A stretch of DNA of 64,000 bases. Origin: Bradyrhizobium sp. CB2312 (GTDB lineage Bacteria > Pseudomonadota > Alphaproteobacteria > Rhizobiales > Xanthobacteraceae). The notes under the pieces were generated by a model. It made no database searches and was not told the DNA's origin. It was given only the letters and a program-made list of their open reading frames with translations. Position 1 is the first letter of the stretch. Each line of letters begins with the position of its first letter. The DNA is taken from contig NZ_CP121668.1 of assembly GCF_029714425.1 (NCBI RefSeq), positions 992,001-1,056,000 on the forward strand, read 5' to 3'. This document shows, one piece after another, positions 17,103-26,617 of this stretch. The position numbers and the translations under genes are program-made.

Positions 17103-18589
17103 ACATCGCGCTCCCATCGCGCACAGAAGTCGGCACCCGCGCGATCACCGTCGCAGCGCTGCTGGCGACTTTCATGGAGACAGTGAATATCTCGCTGCCA
17201 AATGCCGCTCTGCCTCACATCCAGGGCACGTTGTCGATGGCTGACGACGAGGTCGGTTGGGTGTTCACGGCCTACATCACAGCGGGCGCCACGATGTTGC
17301 CAATGTCGCGCTGGCTCGCCAACCGCTTTGGCCGAAAGACGGTTTATCAGCTGGCACTCGTGGTATTTTCGCTCGGTCTCATACTTAACACGTTGGCGAC
17401 CACGTCGCTCCAGTTCGTGTTAGCCCGGATCGTTCAGGGGGCCGCGAGTGGCTTCCTCGCTCCGCTGTCGCTGATCATTCTGCTCGACGTGCTGCCGCAG
17501 CCGCGCCATGCGAGGATCAGCCTGGCGTGGACGGTATGCGTGATGCTGGGCATCAGCAGCGGCGCAAGCATTGGCGGCTGGCTCAGCGAATATCGCGGTT
17601 GGCATTCCATCTTCTACGTCAGCTTACCAATGGCCGCTTTTATTTTCCTGGTTACCGAGTTGTCGCTGCCGGAGAAAATCGAGCAGAGCGCGCCCTTCGA
17701 TTTTTTCGGCTGGGGGACGATCTCGCTTGGCATGATCGGCCTGCAGATGGTCCTGGATCGTGGCGAGCGCCTTGAATGGTTTGCCTCGCCCGAAATCTGG
17801 GTCGAGGCGATAGCATCGTTCACGGGATTCTATCTTTTCATTGTGCACATCGCGACGACGGATAAGCATTTTCTCGACAAGGCGCTGTTCAATGACCGAA
17901 ACTTTGTGCTTTCGGTAATCATGGTCTTCGCTGTCGGTGTCGTCCTGCTGCCGACGCTGGCCTTGACGTCCCCCATGCTGGAGAACCTGCTCCACTATCC
18001 CGTCGATACCACCGGCTACATGACCCTCACGCGCGGCGTTACGCTTGTAGCCGCCGTGGCGCTGACAGGCCTGGTCCGCACAGGAATCGACAATCGGTTG
18101 TTCATCTCGGCCGGCATGGCCGCCGTGATTTACGCGAATTGGATGATGCTCGGCTATTCGCCTGACATGGACTGGGCGCTGGCGGCTACCGCAATGCTGC
18201 TGCAGGGCGCGGGTCTCGGCGTGGTGCTGCCATCGCTCGGCAAATCCGCGTTCGCCACGCTTGACCCGAAACTCAGAGCGCAAGGCACAGCATTTTTCAA
18301 TCAGTCCCGAGTCTATGGAAGCGCAATCGGCATCGCCGTCGTTCAGATCTTCTTCTACGGGAACACGCAGGCGATGCACCTTGCGCTCGCCAAGAACCTT
18401 ACGCCCTACCGTGTGGCCGGCCATGCTGGAGCCGTTACCGACAGGGTAGGGCTCGCTGTGCTCAACGAGATGCTGACGCGTCAGGCGGCCGTCGTTGCGG
18501 TGATCGACCAGTTCGAGATCCTGATGTTCGCCATGTTGATCGTGAGCCCGCTGGTATTTTTTCTTCGCAGGCCTCGGACGACTGATTAG
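17099..18589 (+). CDS. DHA2 family MFS efflux transporter (EmrB-like, second pump)
   Basis: This is a 496-residue 14-helix antiporter. Diagnostic stretches are FMETVNISLPNAALPHI in helix 1, WLANRFGRKTVYQLAL (motif A) and ISSGASIGGWLSEYRGWHSIFYVSLP (motif C region). It forms a translationally coupled pair with the adaptor gene upstream and is followed after 25 bases by an aldo/keto reductase, probably in the same operon. The substrate cannot be predicted; the pairing with a carbonyl reductase hints at reactive or aromatic compounds. Confidence 0.9.
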   Translation: MNIALPSRTEVGTRAITVAALLATFMETVNISLPNAALPHIQGTLSMADDEVGWVFTAYITAGATMLPMSRWLANRFGRKTVYQLALVVFSLGLILNTLATTSLQFVLARIVQGAASGFLAPLSLIILLDVLPQPRHARISLAWTVCVMLGISSGASIGGWLSEYRGWHSIFYVSLPMAAFIFLVTELSLPEKIEQSAPFDFFGWGTISLGMIGLQMVLDRGERLEWFASPEIWVEAIASFTGFYLFIVHIATTDKHFLDKALFNDRNFVLSVIMVFAVGVVLLPTLALTSPMLENLLHYPVDTTGYMTLTRGVTLVAAVALTGLVRTGIDNRLFISAGMAAVIYANWMMLGYSPDMDWALAATAMLLQGAGLGVVLPSLGKSAFATLDPKLRAQGTAFFNQSRVYGSAIGIAVVQIFFYGNTQAMHLALAKNLTPYRVAGHAGAVTDRVGLAVLNEMLTRQAAVVAVIDQFEILMFAMLIVSPLVFFLRRPRTTD

Positions 18590-18614
18590 CCACTCGTGAA
18601 AGGAAGGTACGATC

Positions 18615-19577
18615 ATGACGAAGGCTGACATGCTTCGGTACACCAAGATTCCAACTGGATCCGGTACGATCCCGGCTGCCGGGTTCGGGACGCTAATTCC
18701 GGATCCTGCCGCCACCAGAGCTGCGACGAGGGCAGCATTGGAGGTCGGGTTCCGGCATCTCGACGCTGCGGAACGCTACCGCAACGAAGACGCCGTCGGC
18801 GAAGCGATTGCGGAAGCGATAAACGCGGGCACGCTTCGGCGGGAGGACTTGTTCGTCACCACCAAGCTGTGGAATACCAATCACCGTCCGGACCGGGTCA
18901 AGCCTGCTTTCGATGCGAGCCGACGGCGGCTGCAACTCGAACATATCGATTGCTACATCATTCATACTCCTTTTGCCTTTCGACCCGGTGATGAGCAGGA
19001 CCCGAGAGATGAGCACGGCCGTGTGATCTACGATCCGGGTGTCACGTTGACCGAGACGTGGCAGGCGCTGGAACGTCTTGTGGATGACGGCCACTGCCGC
19101 TCGATCGGCTTGTCGGACATCACGCTGGAGAAGTTGCGCGAGATCGTTGCGATCGCCCGGATCAAGCCCGTAATGGTGCAGGTTGAATCGCATCCGTATC
19201 TTCCCGAATGGGAGTTGCTCGACTTCTGTCGGCAGCACGGCATCGTGTTGCAGGCGTTCGCTGCATTGGGGCATGCGATGGAACCCAGTGTGCTGGCCGA
19301 TCCCGTGATAACGTCAATCGCAAAACGCGTGGATAGGACGCCCGCCCAGGTCGCGCTGGCGTGGGCCGTGCAGCGGGGCACTGCATTCCTTACGACCTCA
19401 ACCAAGCCGCGCCGAATTCACGAGAGTTTCGATATTTCGGAGTTGCCCGAAGACGCGATGCGCGAGATCCGGGAGCGCATCACCACAAACGTCAGATTCA
19501 ATTCGGTGGTGGACACGGGTGTGCCCGGGTTCATTCCTCGAACCAAGCGGCCCGAATCGAGCGGAGCGGAGCCGTAG
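18615..19577 (+). CDS. Aldo/keto reductase
   Basis: This is a cytosolic NAD(P)H-dependent carbonyl reductase with an AKR barrel of 320 residues. The catalytic set is visible: Asp and Tyr in HLDAAERYRNE, Lys in FVTTKLWNTNH and His in CYIIHTPFAF. The C-terminal cofactor region includes TPAQVALAWAVQRGTAFLTT and STKPRRIHESF. An AGGAAGG ribosome site lies before the ATG. It follows the second pump closely in the same direction. Its gene converges with the peroxiredoxin-like gene. Confidence 0.92.
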   Translation: MTKADMLRYTKIPTGSGTIPAAGFGTLIPDPAATRAATRAALEVGFRHLDAAERYRNEDAVGEAIAEAINAGTLRREDLFVTTKLWNTNHRPDRVKPAFDASRRRLQLEHIDCYIIHTPFAFRPGDEQDPRDEHGRVIYDPGVTLTETWQALERLVDDGHCRSIGLSDITLEKLREIVAIARIKPVMVQVESHPYLPEWELLDFCRQHGIVLQAFAALGHAMEPSVLADPVITSIAKRVDRTPAQVALAWAVQRGTAFLTTSTKPRRIHESFDISELPEDAMREIRERITTNVRFNSVVDTGVPGFIPRTKRPESSGAEP

Positions 19578-19645
19578 GTGTGAAGGAAGTCGCTGCCGTA
19601 TTCTGTTTGCAGGTGAGAAGGCTTGAGCGGACCCAGCGCCTGCTG

Positions 19646-20254
19646 TTAGCCTTTCTCGCCAAGAGTTTGGGCAAATGTCTTGCCGTATGGATAAAACGAA
19701 TCCTTGTGACCCTGTTGCCAGGCGGCCCTGAGTTCGGGCGTCGTGATGTCCCAGTCCGGCCGGCATTTTCTGCTGACGGCGCGCAGGTCCTGGCGGAGTT
19801 CCTCGATCGTCGGTCGTCCGAAGAACCAATATCCATCGTAAATCTTGTGAATGATGAGCCCGGGCTCAAGGACGATGACGTGCGGGATCATGGGATCGTT
19901 GACGGGATCGGTGTACTCCGCGATGTCGAGGTCCTTCTGGACGATGCGCCGCGGATCTGAGAGGAAGGGCCAGTGGGCGCCTATTCCATCGCGATTTTCA
20001 TTGGTCTGGGTGATGTTGTCGGTACTAATCGTAACGAGCCGGCAATAGCCGACCTCCATCTCGCGATGAAGCTGCAGCAAACCCTCTGCCTGCCGGCGGT
20101 CTTTTGGGCAGAAGGCGCCGCGGCTCAGCACGAGGATCATGGGATCTGGTCCTTGCAGTACGGAGAGCTTTCGGTGCTTGGCGGTATGATCGCTGAGCTC
20201 GTAGTCATAAGAGGGCGCCTGGCACCATGTCGGATCGCATATCGATTCCTCCAC
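19646..20254 (-). CDS. Peroxiredoxin-like (AhpC/TSA family) protein
   Basis: The 202-residue protein has a thioredoxin fold of the AhpC/TSA type: a peroxidatic-type Cys in SRGAFCPKDRRQ, VTISTDN, WPFLSDPRRIVQKDLDIAEYTD and PHVIVLEPGLIIHKIYDGYW. The usual PxxxTxxC signature is altered (RGAFC), so catalytic activity is likely but not certain. Similar proteins in rhizobia are annotated as redoxins. The start is GTG at 20254; no ATG occurs early in this frame. It is separated by only 32 bases from the MOSC fusion gene upstream and is probably co-transcribed with it. Confidence 0.78.
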   Translation of the reverse strand: MEESICDPTWCQAPSYDYELSDHTAKHRKLSVLQGPDPMILVLSRGAFCPKDRRQAEGLLQLHREMEVGYCRLVTISTDNITQTNENRDGIGAHWPFLSDPRRIVQKDLDIAEYTDPVNDPMIPHVIVLEPGLIIHKIYDGYWFFGRPTIEELRQDLRAVSRKCRPDWDITTPELRAAWQQGHKDSFYPYGKTFAQTLGEKG

Positions 20255-20286
20255 ATGTGAGCGTGTCGTTGATTTACCTCACGTGT

Positions 20287-22047
20287 TCACAGATCGAGTA
20301 CGATGTCCTGCTCGGGTTGCGTACAGCAGATCAGGACGATCCCCTCGGCCGGGGCGTCGATCGGGTCTGGATGGTAGCCGACCTTGCCGGCGACAATCCC
20401 GGTTTCGCAGGTGTGGCAGACACCTGTGCGGCATGACCAGCGCACGGGCACATCGCAAGCCTCAGCCAATTCGAGCAAATTCTTGAACGACGGCCCCCAG
20501 CGGACATTGAGACCGCTGCGAGCGAAGGACACCATTGGTCCCGAACCGGACGATCGCGCCGGCAAGTGCGGCGGCCGGCGTGGTAAGGCTGCAATGCCTG
20601 GAGTGACGGATGGGATAGCGCCGAACATCTCGGTGTGAATCCGGTCGGATGTCACGCCCAGGGTCGTCAGGCCGGCATTCAGGTCGCTCATGAAGGACGA
20701 TGGGCCGCAGATGTAAAAGTCGGCATTGAGCGGTACGTTGTATTTTTCGATACCCTGCACATTGAGACGCCCGGTAGCGTCGAAATCAATGCCGGGACGG
20801 TCCCCGGGATCCGGCACGCTGTAGCAAACGTGGCTGTGGGCGTGAGGCAGGCTTTCGAGGAACCCACGAGCTTCCGCTGCAAAGGGGTGCTCGTGTCCAT
20901 TGCGGGCGCCATAGAGCCACCAGACCTCGCGAGGCGAGACGTCGGCAGCCAGCGCCTGAAGCATCGCGAGGACGGGCGTTACGCCGATCCCTGCGCTCAA
21001 CAACACAACGGGTGTATTGGCCTGCCGGAGTATGAAATTGCCGCGCGCCGCACTTGCGCCAACAATATCCCCAACCCCGAGCCTCTCGTGGATGTAGCGG
21101 CTCGCGGCACCGTCGGCTTCTTGTTTGATGCTCACGCGATAGGATGAAGTTCCATCGCCTCCCGACAGGGAATAGCTGCGCATAAGCGCCGGCTGAGACG
21201 GCGGCTCCAGCCGCAGTACGACAAATTGCCCGGGCAGAGCGGCGGCGACAGGATGTCCATCCGTTGGCGCGAGCCAAAGCGAGATCACATTGACGCTCTC
21301 GCGCACTTTGCGCGCTATCCGAAACAGACGGAAACCGCACCATGCGGGAGCCGGTCCTGATGCCGCGCCGAGTCCGGCGTTACCGGTCGTCCCGCTTTGC
21401 ATGCGCGCCTCGGTTAGCAGCGCTTCAAAGGACCTTCGCCAGCCGACGCTCCGCGCGGGAATGCGTAGCGCGCGCTCGAGTTGGGCGCGTGGATGGCCCG
21501 GCTTGTAAAGCAGCGCATCGATCTCCGACACACTCATTTGTTCGGGACCGGAGCCGACCCGCGTGATGTCGTCGCCGGCTTCGACTTGTCCCTCCTCGAT
21601 CACGCGAAAATAGAAGCCGGGTTTGCCGTGCTTGACCACGAGGGCGGCCATGTCCGGCTCGGCCATCCGGATACCCAACCGGTAACAGGTGACACGCGGT
21701 TGAGTCACTTCGAACAAGGCGCCGCCGATCCTGTAACGGTCTCCGATACAGACATCGGTATCCGCGAGACCATCGACGGTGAAATTCTCGCCGAACTGCC
21801 CGTAGACGAAGTCGGTTCGTCTCAGATAGGTCTGCCAATAGCGATAGGATTCGATTTGATAGACGAATACCGCCCGGCGTTCGCCGCCGTGACCCTGCAA
21901 ATCGCCTTGTCCGTCCCCGTCGATGTTGAGACGGCGCACCATGAGCGGACCGTTCACCGGAGTTTTCCAGATGCCGGTATGAACAGTCTGACCCTGCCAC
22001 GGAATGTCCCGCGGCAGGCCGACATTGACCGAAAGCAGCCGCGCCAT
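20287..22047 (-). CDS. MOSC - ferredoxin reductase - [2Fe-2S] ferredoxin fusion
   Basis: This is a 586-residue three-part redox protein. Residues about 1-165 form a YiiM-like MOSC domain (LQGHGGERRAVFVYQ, FGENFTVDGL, QPRVTCYRLGIRM with the conserved Cys), followed by a 3-alpha helical segment to about 225. A flavin reductase module comes next (RSYSLSGG for FAD, SAGIGVTPVLAMLQ for NAD(P)H, YICGPSSFM). The last 85 residues are a plant-type ferredoxin with SCRTGVCHTCETG and a fourth Cys in CCTQ. MOSC domains bind sulfur or molybdenum cofactors, so it may reduce N-hydroxylated compounds or a cofactor-bound substrate; this is inference. The start at 22047 follows GGTGGG. Confidence 0.88.
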   Translation of the reverse strand: MARLLSVNVGLPRDIPWQGQTVHTGIWKTPVNGPLMVRRLNIDGDGQGDLQGHGGERRAVFVYQIESYRYWQTYLRRTDFVYGQFGENFTVDGLADTDVCIGDRYRIGGALFEVTQPRVTCYRLGIRMAEPDMAALVVKHGKPGFYFRVIEEGQVEAGDDITRVGSGPEQMSVSEIDALLYKPGHPRAQLERALRIPARSVGWRRSFEALLTEARMQSGTTGNAGLGAASGPAPAWCGFRLFRIARKVRESVNVISLWLAPTDGHPVAAALPGQFVVLRLEPPSQPALMRSYSLSGGDGTSSYRVSIKQEADGAASRYIHERLGVGDIVGASAARGNFILRQANTPVVLLSAGIGVTPVLAMLQALAADVSPREVWWLYGARNGHEHPFAAEARGFLESLPHAHSHVCYSVPDPGDRPGIDFDATGRLNVQGIEKYNVPLNADFYICGPSSFMSDLNAGLTTLGVTSDRIHTEMFGAIPSVTPGIAALPRRPPHLPARSSGSGPMVSFARSGLNVRWGPSFKNLLELAEACDVPVRWSCRTGVCHTCETGIVAGKVGYHPDPIDAPAEGIVLICCTQPEQDIVLDL

Positions 22048-22264
22048 TCTTTTTCCCACCGTCCTCGACGTGATTGAGCCTAATCTCGGTTGCCGCTGCC
22101 GAATGTTATTCTTGGCCCAGCGGCCCTGGCGGCAAGCCATCGTCGCCGCGACGGCTCCACGGCACCGCGCCGAACTTCATGGCGCCGGTGCCCGGAGAAC
22201 ATCTCAGACAATACCACGACCGGATCGATCGAGAAGCCGAAGGCCGCTCGATGGATGGTTTGGC

Positions 22265-22975
22265 TTACACAGCTCGAGCGACGGCAGGTTCCGCCGCCTG
22301 GTTCACTGCCGCCATCAGAGTCTTTGCCGCAAGGCCAGAGGAGTGCGGGTTCTGGCCGGTGATCAACTGGCCGTCATGAACCACGTGAGGCGTCCAGTTA
22401 GCCGTCTTCGAGAAGGTGGCGCCAAGCCTCAGCATTTCGTCTTCGACGAGGAAAGGAACAACCTTGGTGAGGCCGACCTCTTCCTCCTCGCCATTGGTGA
22501 AGCCGGTCACTTCCTTGCCCTGAACGAGGAGCTTGCCGTCCGGCGCCTTGACGTGACGCAAGGCGCCGGTGGAATGACACACGATTCCGATCGTCTTGCC
22601 GGCAGAGATGAAGGACTCGATCAACTTGATCGAGTGCTTGTCTTCGGCGAGATCCCACATTGGACCGTGGCCGCCGGGATAGAAGACCGTGTCGAAGTCT
22701 TCCTGCCTGACGGTGTCGAGGCGGACGGTCTTGTCGAGCTGAGCTTCTGCAGCCACGTCATTTTCGAAGCGGACCGTCAGCTCCGTGCGAAATTCCGGTT
22801 CGTTGCTCTTGGGATCGAGCGGGGGTCGGCCGCCCTTGGGCGAAGCGAGGGTGATATCGACGCCAGCTTCCTTGAAGGTGTAGTAGGGCGCTGCCAGTTC
22901 TTCCAGCCAGAAGCCGGTCTTGCGTCCGGTGTTACCCAGTTGGTCGTGTGATGTGATCACCATCAGCACCTTCAT
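22265..22975 (-). CDS. DJ-1/PfpI family protein (Hsp31-like class I glutamine amidotransferase fold)
   Basis: The 236-residue protein has the DJ-1/PfpI fold. KVLMVITSHDQLGNTGRKTG at the N-terminus, VFYPGGHGPMWDLAED with the Glu-type region, and the nucleophilic elbow IGIVCHSTGAL are typical of the Hsp31-like glyoxalase III and chaperone group. Expected roles are methylglyoxal detoxification or deglycase activity, known for the family but not tested here. The start at 22975 has GAGGAG eight bases upstream; the longer frame to 23143 does not look coding. It is divergent from the epoxide hydrolase genes. Confidence 0.88.
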   Translation of the reverse strand: MKVLMVITSHDQLGNTGRKTGFWLEELAAPYYTFKEAGVDITLASPKGGRPPLDPKSNEPEFRTELTVRFENDVAAEAQLDKTVRLDTVRQEDFDTVFYPGGHGPMWDLAEDKHSIKLIESFISAGKTIGIVCHSTGALRHVKAPDGKLLVQGKEVTGFTNGEEEEVGLTKVVPFLVEDEMLRLGATFSKTANWTPHVVHDGQLITGQNPHSSGLAAKTLMAAVNQAAEPAVARAV

Positions 22976-23161
22976 GATATTCTCCTCTGTTGTGGCATTT
23001 TTGTTGCGGCATCGCATAGAGCCGTGTAGCACTTTGCCCGGCTGCTCCAATTCACTCTCCAGCCGAGGCTGGAGTGCGATCGGCCACATCGCGAGAGCAA
23101 GTGATACCGTTGATAGCTGACCGGCGGCAGCGCATTCATTCATACGATGAGAGCCGGCCGC

Positions 23162-23203
23162 TCATACATTGATATGAGCTAGGCCTTCCCAATGTTGGAT
23201 GTT
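23162..23203 (+). promoter_or_regulatory. Candidate regulon promoter upstream of epoxide hydrolases
   Basis: The element TCATACATTGATATGA (23162-23177) is followed after 17 bases by TTGGATGTT (23195-23203). The element ends 84 bases before the GTG start. A further half-like copy, TCATACGATGAGAG, lies just upstream at 23140. Confidence 0.6.
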
Positions 23204-23261
23204 TTCAGAGGCGGCCGCCGATCACGATCCAAATGGGACAACCAGCCCCTGAAGATCATCG

Positions 23262-24326
23262 GTGAAGTCCATGGACCGAAAAGACCGCCCGAACAGAGTT
23301 AATCGACGGCGTTTCCTCGAGGTTTCCGCAAGCGTCTTGGCGAGCTCCCAATTCCTGCCAGGTCAAGCCGCAAACGCGGGGCTCGTATTCGAGAGACCGA
23401 TAGAGGTCGCGCGATATGAGACGCCCCGAGCGCTTTCACCAGTAAAGCAGGTTGATGCAGGGTTGCTGAACGTCGGCTTCATCGAAGCTGGGCCGGTCGA
23501 CGGACCGGCAGCTATTCTGCTGCACGGGTGGCCCTATGACATTCACAGTTTCGCCGAGGTGACACCAAGGCTTGCCCTTGCGGGCTTCCGTGTCATCGCG
23601 CCCTTTGCGCGCGGATACGGCTCGACGAATTTTCTGTCGAAAGGCACCTTGAGAACAGGGCAGCCGTCTGCCTTGGCGGTAGATACGATCGCCTTGATGG
23701 ACGCACTCGATATCAAACAGGCGACAGTCGCTGGCTTCGATTGGGGAGCTCGTACGGCCGATATTATCGCGGCACTTTGGCCGGATCGAGTCAAAGGCAT
23801 TGTTTCCGTCAGTGGTTATCTCATTGGCAGCCAGGACATCGGAAAGATACCGCTGCCGCCGAAAGCTGAACTTGAATGGTGGTACCAATACTATTTCGCG
23901 ACCGAGCGTGGTCGTGAAGGTTATGACAGATATCGGCGGGAGTTTGCCGAGCTGATCTGGAGATTGGCCTCGCCGAAATGGGCGTTCGACGGTCAGACGT
24001 TTGCCCGCACGGCAGCGGCGTTCGACAATCCGGATCATGTCGAGATCGTAATCCACAATTATCGATGGCGGCTTGGTTTGGCAGCGGGCGATCCTGGCCT
24101 CGATGCTCTCGAGGCGCAATTGGCCAAAGCTCCGCAAGTCGGCGTGCCAGCCATTACCCTGGAAGGCGACGAGAACGGCGCACCACATCCTGATCCCGCG
24201 TCTTACGCCAGCAAGTTCAGCGGCAAATACCTGCATCGCGTGGCGAAAGGCGGAATCGGCCATAACCTGCCGCAGGAAGCTCCGGAGGTTTTTGCGCGCG
24301 CTGTCATAGACGTGACCGGAAGCTGA
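23262..24326 (+). CDS. Tat-exported alpha/beta hydrolase, epoxide hydrolase-like
   Basis: The 354-residue protein has a twin-arginine signal (NRRRFLEVSASVLASS) and so is exported folded. The hydrolase fold shows LLHGWPYD (oxyanion HGxP), the nucleophile Asp in VAGFDWGARTADI, and the closing His in GGIGHNLPQEAP. This set matches haloalkane dehalogenase/epoxide hydrolase relatives. GTG at 23262 and ATG at 23271 are both possible starts. It is followed after 29 bases by a second exported hydrolase, and the regulon element lies upstream. The substrate is unknown. Confidence 0.85.
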   Translation: MKSMDRKDRPNRVNRRRFLEVSASVLASSQFLPGQAANAGLVFERPIEVARYETPRALSPVKQVDAGLLNVGFIEAGPVDGPAAILLHGWPYDIHSFAEVTPRLALAGFRVIAPFARGYGSTNFLSKGTLRTGQPSALAVDTIALMDALDIKQATVAGFDWGARTADIIAALWPDRVKGIVSVSGYLIGSQDIGKIPLPPKAELEWWYQYYFATERGREGYDRYRREFAELIWRLASPKWAFDGQTFARTAAAFDNPDHVEIVIHNYRWRLGLAAGDPGLDALEAQLAKAPQVGVPAITLEGDENGAPHPDPASYASKFSGKYLHRVAKGGIGHNLPQEAPEVFARAVIDVTGS

Positions 24327-24355
24327 CGCACCCTTTCTCTATTGGGAACGCTGAG

Positions 24356-25705
24356 ATGATACACCTCCCCGATCGACCGATACGAAAAGATCTCGGTACT
24401 GACTATTGCCAGGACCGCCGGCAATTTATCGGCAGAGCCGCAATGGGAGTTTTGTCGGCGAGTGCCGGTGGACTGTTGTCTCCCGGCGGAGCGTCGGTAG
24501 CTGGGAGCCCAGCCATTCATCCGTTTCGCGTCAATACTCCCGATGAGCAACTTGCCGACCTTCGTAAGCGTATTAGAGCAGCACGCTGGCCGGATCGCGA
24601 GACAGTCAAGGATCCATCTCAGGGCGTTCAGCTCGCAACCATGCAGGCGCTCGCTCGCTATTGGGCGAACGAGCACGATTGGCGCAAGGTCGAGGCGAGA
24701 CTGAATGCCCTGCCACAATTCATGACGGAGATCGACGGGCTGGACATTCACTTCGTTCACGTTCGTTCAAAGCTTGACGGGGCACTGCCGATGATCATTA
24801 CGCACGGCTGGCCCGGCTCGATCATCGAACAACTCAAGATCGTCGAACCGCTGACCAATCCGATCGCCCATGGCGCGAGCGGAACTGATGCTTTCCATCT
24901 TGTGATCCCGTCGCTGCCCGGACATGGATTTTCTGGCAAGCCACCGGCTCCGGGCTGGACGCCGCTCAGGATCGCCAAGACATGGGCGACACTGATGCAA
25001 CGCCTCGGCTACACGCGGTACGTAGCGCAGGGCGGAGACTGGGGAAACGCCGTTTCCGAGTTGATGGCGCTGCAGCAGCCGCAAGGATTGCTCGGCATTC
25101 ACACCAATATGGCGGCCACCGTTCCAGCCGACGTCTCCAAAGCCTTGTCGGACGGCGGACCATCGCCGGTTGGCCTTTCGCGCGATGAAAAGCATGCCTG
25201 GGACCAACTCGCCGACTTCTACAGGCACGGATTGGCCTATGCCCAGGAAATGTCAAATCGGCCGCAGACGCTTTATGGCTTGGCGGATTCGCCGGTGGGT
25301 CTCGCGGCATGGATGCTGGATCACGATATCCGCAGCTACGGCATGATCTCGCGAGTCTTTGATGGAAAGACGGAGGGGCTGACCAGGGATGATGTCCTCG
25401 ACAACGTCACGCTCTATTGGTTGACAAACACCGCGATCTCGTCGGCGCGTCTCTATTGGGACACAGCGCAAGTTTCGACAGGTGGAGGTTTCTTCGATGT
25501 CCGAGGAGTGACACTTCCCGTTGCCGTAAGCGCCTTCCCCGACGAAATCTATACTGCGCCGCGGAGCTGGGCGGAGCGGGCATACACGAACCTCATCTAC
25601 TACAACAAGCTCGAGAAGGGCGGCCACTTCGCCGCCTGGGAACAGCCCCGGCTGTTCTGTGAGGAAATCCGCGCGGCGTTCCGTTCCCTGCGCCAATCGA
25701 TTTGA
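24356..25705 (+). CDS. Tat-exported epoxide hydrolase (with N-terminal EHN domain)
   Basis: The 449-residue protein begins with a twin-arginine-type signal (DRRQFIGRAAMGVLSA). It then has the epoxide hydrolase N-terminal domain (HPFRVNTPDEQLADLRKRI, RWPD) and the catalytic domain with ITHGWPGSIIEQL, the nucleophile Asp in AQGGDWGNAVSE and the His in EKGGHFAAWEQP. This is the domain order of microsomal-type epoxide hydrolases, which open epoxides to diols. Pairing of two exported hydrolases with an enoyl-CoA hydratase homologue suggests turnover of an epoxidised or aromatic substrate; that is inference. Confidence 0.9.
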   Translation: MIHLPDRPIRKDLGTDYCQDRRQFIGRAAMGVLSASAGGLLSPGGASVAGSPAIHPFRVNTPDEQLADLRKRIRAARWPDRETVKDPSQGVQLATMQALARYWANEHDWRKVEARLNALPQFMTEIDGLDIHFVHVRSKLDGALPMIITHGWPGSIIEQLKIVEPLTNPIAHGASGTDAFHLVIPSLPGHGFSGKPPAPGWTPLRIAKTWATLMQRLGYTRYVAQGGDWGNAVSELMALQQPQGLLGIHTNMAATVPADVSKALSDGGPSPVGLSRDEKHAWDQLADFYRHGLAYAQEMSNRPQTLYGLADSPVGLAAWMLDHDIRSYGMISRVFDGKTEGLTRDDVLDNVTLYWLTNTAISSARLYWDTAQVSTGGGFFDVRGVTLPVAVSAFPDEIYTAPRSWAERAYTNLIYYNKLEKGGHFAAWEQPRLFCEEIRAAFRSLRQSI

Positions 25706-25768
25706 GCCAGTCCGCCGACGCCGTTAGGCGGACGCCCGTGTGTCCCAACAAAACCTGGAGTGCATCGC

Positions 25769-26617
25769 ATGAATCGCCCCGAAAGACCGTTTCCGACAGG
25801 TGAGATCCGTCTCGAACGCCGCTTGCCCACGTATTGGCGCGTGACATTCGATCTTCCGCCGGTCAACATTTTTGGTCCAAAAGAGCTACCGCAGTTGAAC
25901 GAAATCATCTCGGCGATCGAGAAGGACGAGCAGCTGAAGGTGGTCGTATTCGACAGCGCCATTGAGGGCTTCTTTCTCACCCATTACGACTTCCTGTCTC
26001 CGCTCGAGGAATCGAAGAGTGTTCCCCCCGGGCCGACCGGCCTCGAGGCACTCCCCGACATGCTGGTGCGCCTCAGTTGGGCACCGATCGTCTCGATCGC
26101 CTCGATCCGCGGGCGAGCGACCGGGGTGGGGAGCGAACTCGCACTGGCGAGCGATATGCGCTTTGCCAGCCGCGAAAAGGCAATTCTGTCACAATGGGAA
26201 GTCGGCGCTGGCCTGGTGCCGGGCGGCGGACCGATGGCCCGGCTTCCGCGCCTGATAGGGCGGGGCCGGGCGCTTGAGGTATTGCTCGGCGCCGATGACG
26301 TTCCGGGCGAACTCGCCGAGCTTTACGGCTATGTCAATCGTTCACTTCCAGACGCGGACCTCGACAGTTTCGTGGACGCACTGGCGATGCGCATCGCCTC
26401 GTTTGACCGAGCGGCGATCGCGGAGACCAAGCGGCTTGTGAACGTCGCAAGCCTGCCCCCGGACGTCGAAATCAAACCGGAATGGGATGCGTTCCTCGCC
26501 TCGCTCGGACGTCCCGCAACCCAGAGGCGGATCAAGAAGCTGTTGGATCGTGGCTTTCATCGCGCCGGCGACGTCGAAAACCGGCTCGGCTTTCACGTCG
26601 GTCAACTCGGCGATTGA
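25769..26617 (+). CDS. Enoyl-CoA hydratase/isomerase family protein
   Basis: This is a 282-residue crotonase-fold protein. VVVFDSAIEGFFLTHYDF carries the first oxyanion region, SIASIRGRATGVGSELALASDMRFAS the second, followed by EVGAGLVPGGGPMARLPRLIGRGRALEVLL. The usual catalytic glutamates are not obvious, so the exact reaction is open. The ATG at 25769 is preceded by CTGGAG at good spacing; a GTG at 25760 is in frame. It lies 63 bases after the epoxide hydrolase gene and probably ends that operon. Confidence 0.88.
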   Translation: MNRPERPFPTGEIRLERRLPTYWRVTFDLPPVNIFGPKELPQLNEIISAIEKDEQLKVVVFDSAIEGFFLTHYDFLSPLEESKSVPPGPTGLEALPDMLVRLSWAPIVSIASIRGRATGVGSELALASDMRFASREKAILSQWEVGAGLVPGGGPMARLPRLIGRGRALEVLLGADDVPGELAELYGYVNRSLPDADLDSFVDALAMRIASFDRAAIAETKRLVNVASLPPDVEIKPEWDAFLASLGRPATQRRIKKLLDRGFHRAGDVENRLGFHVGQLGD

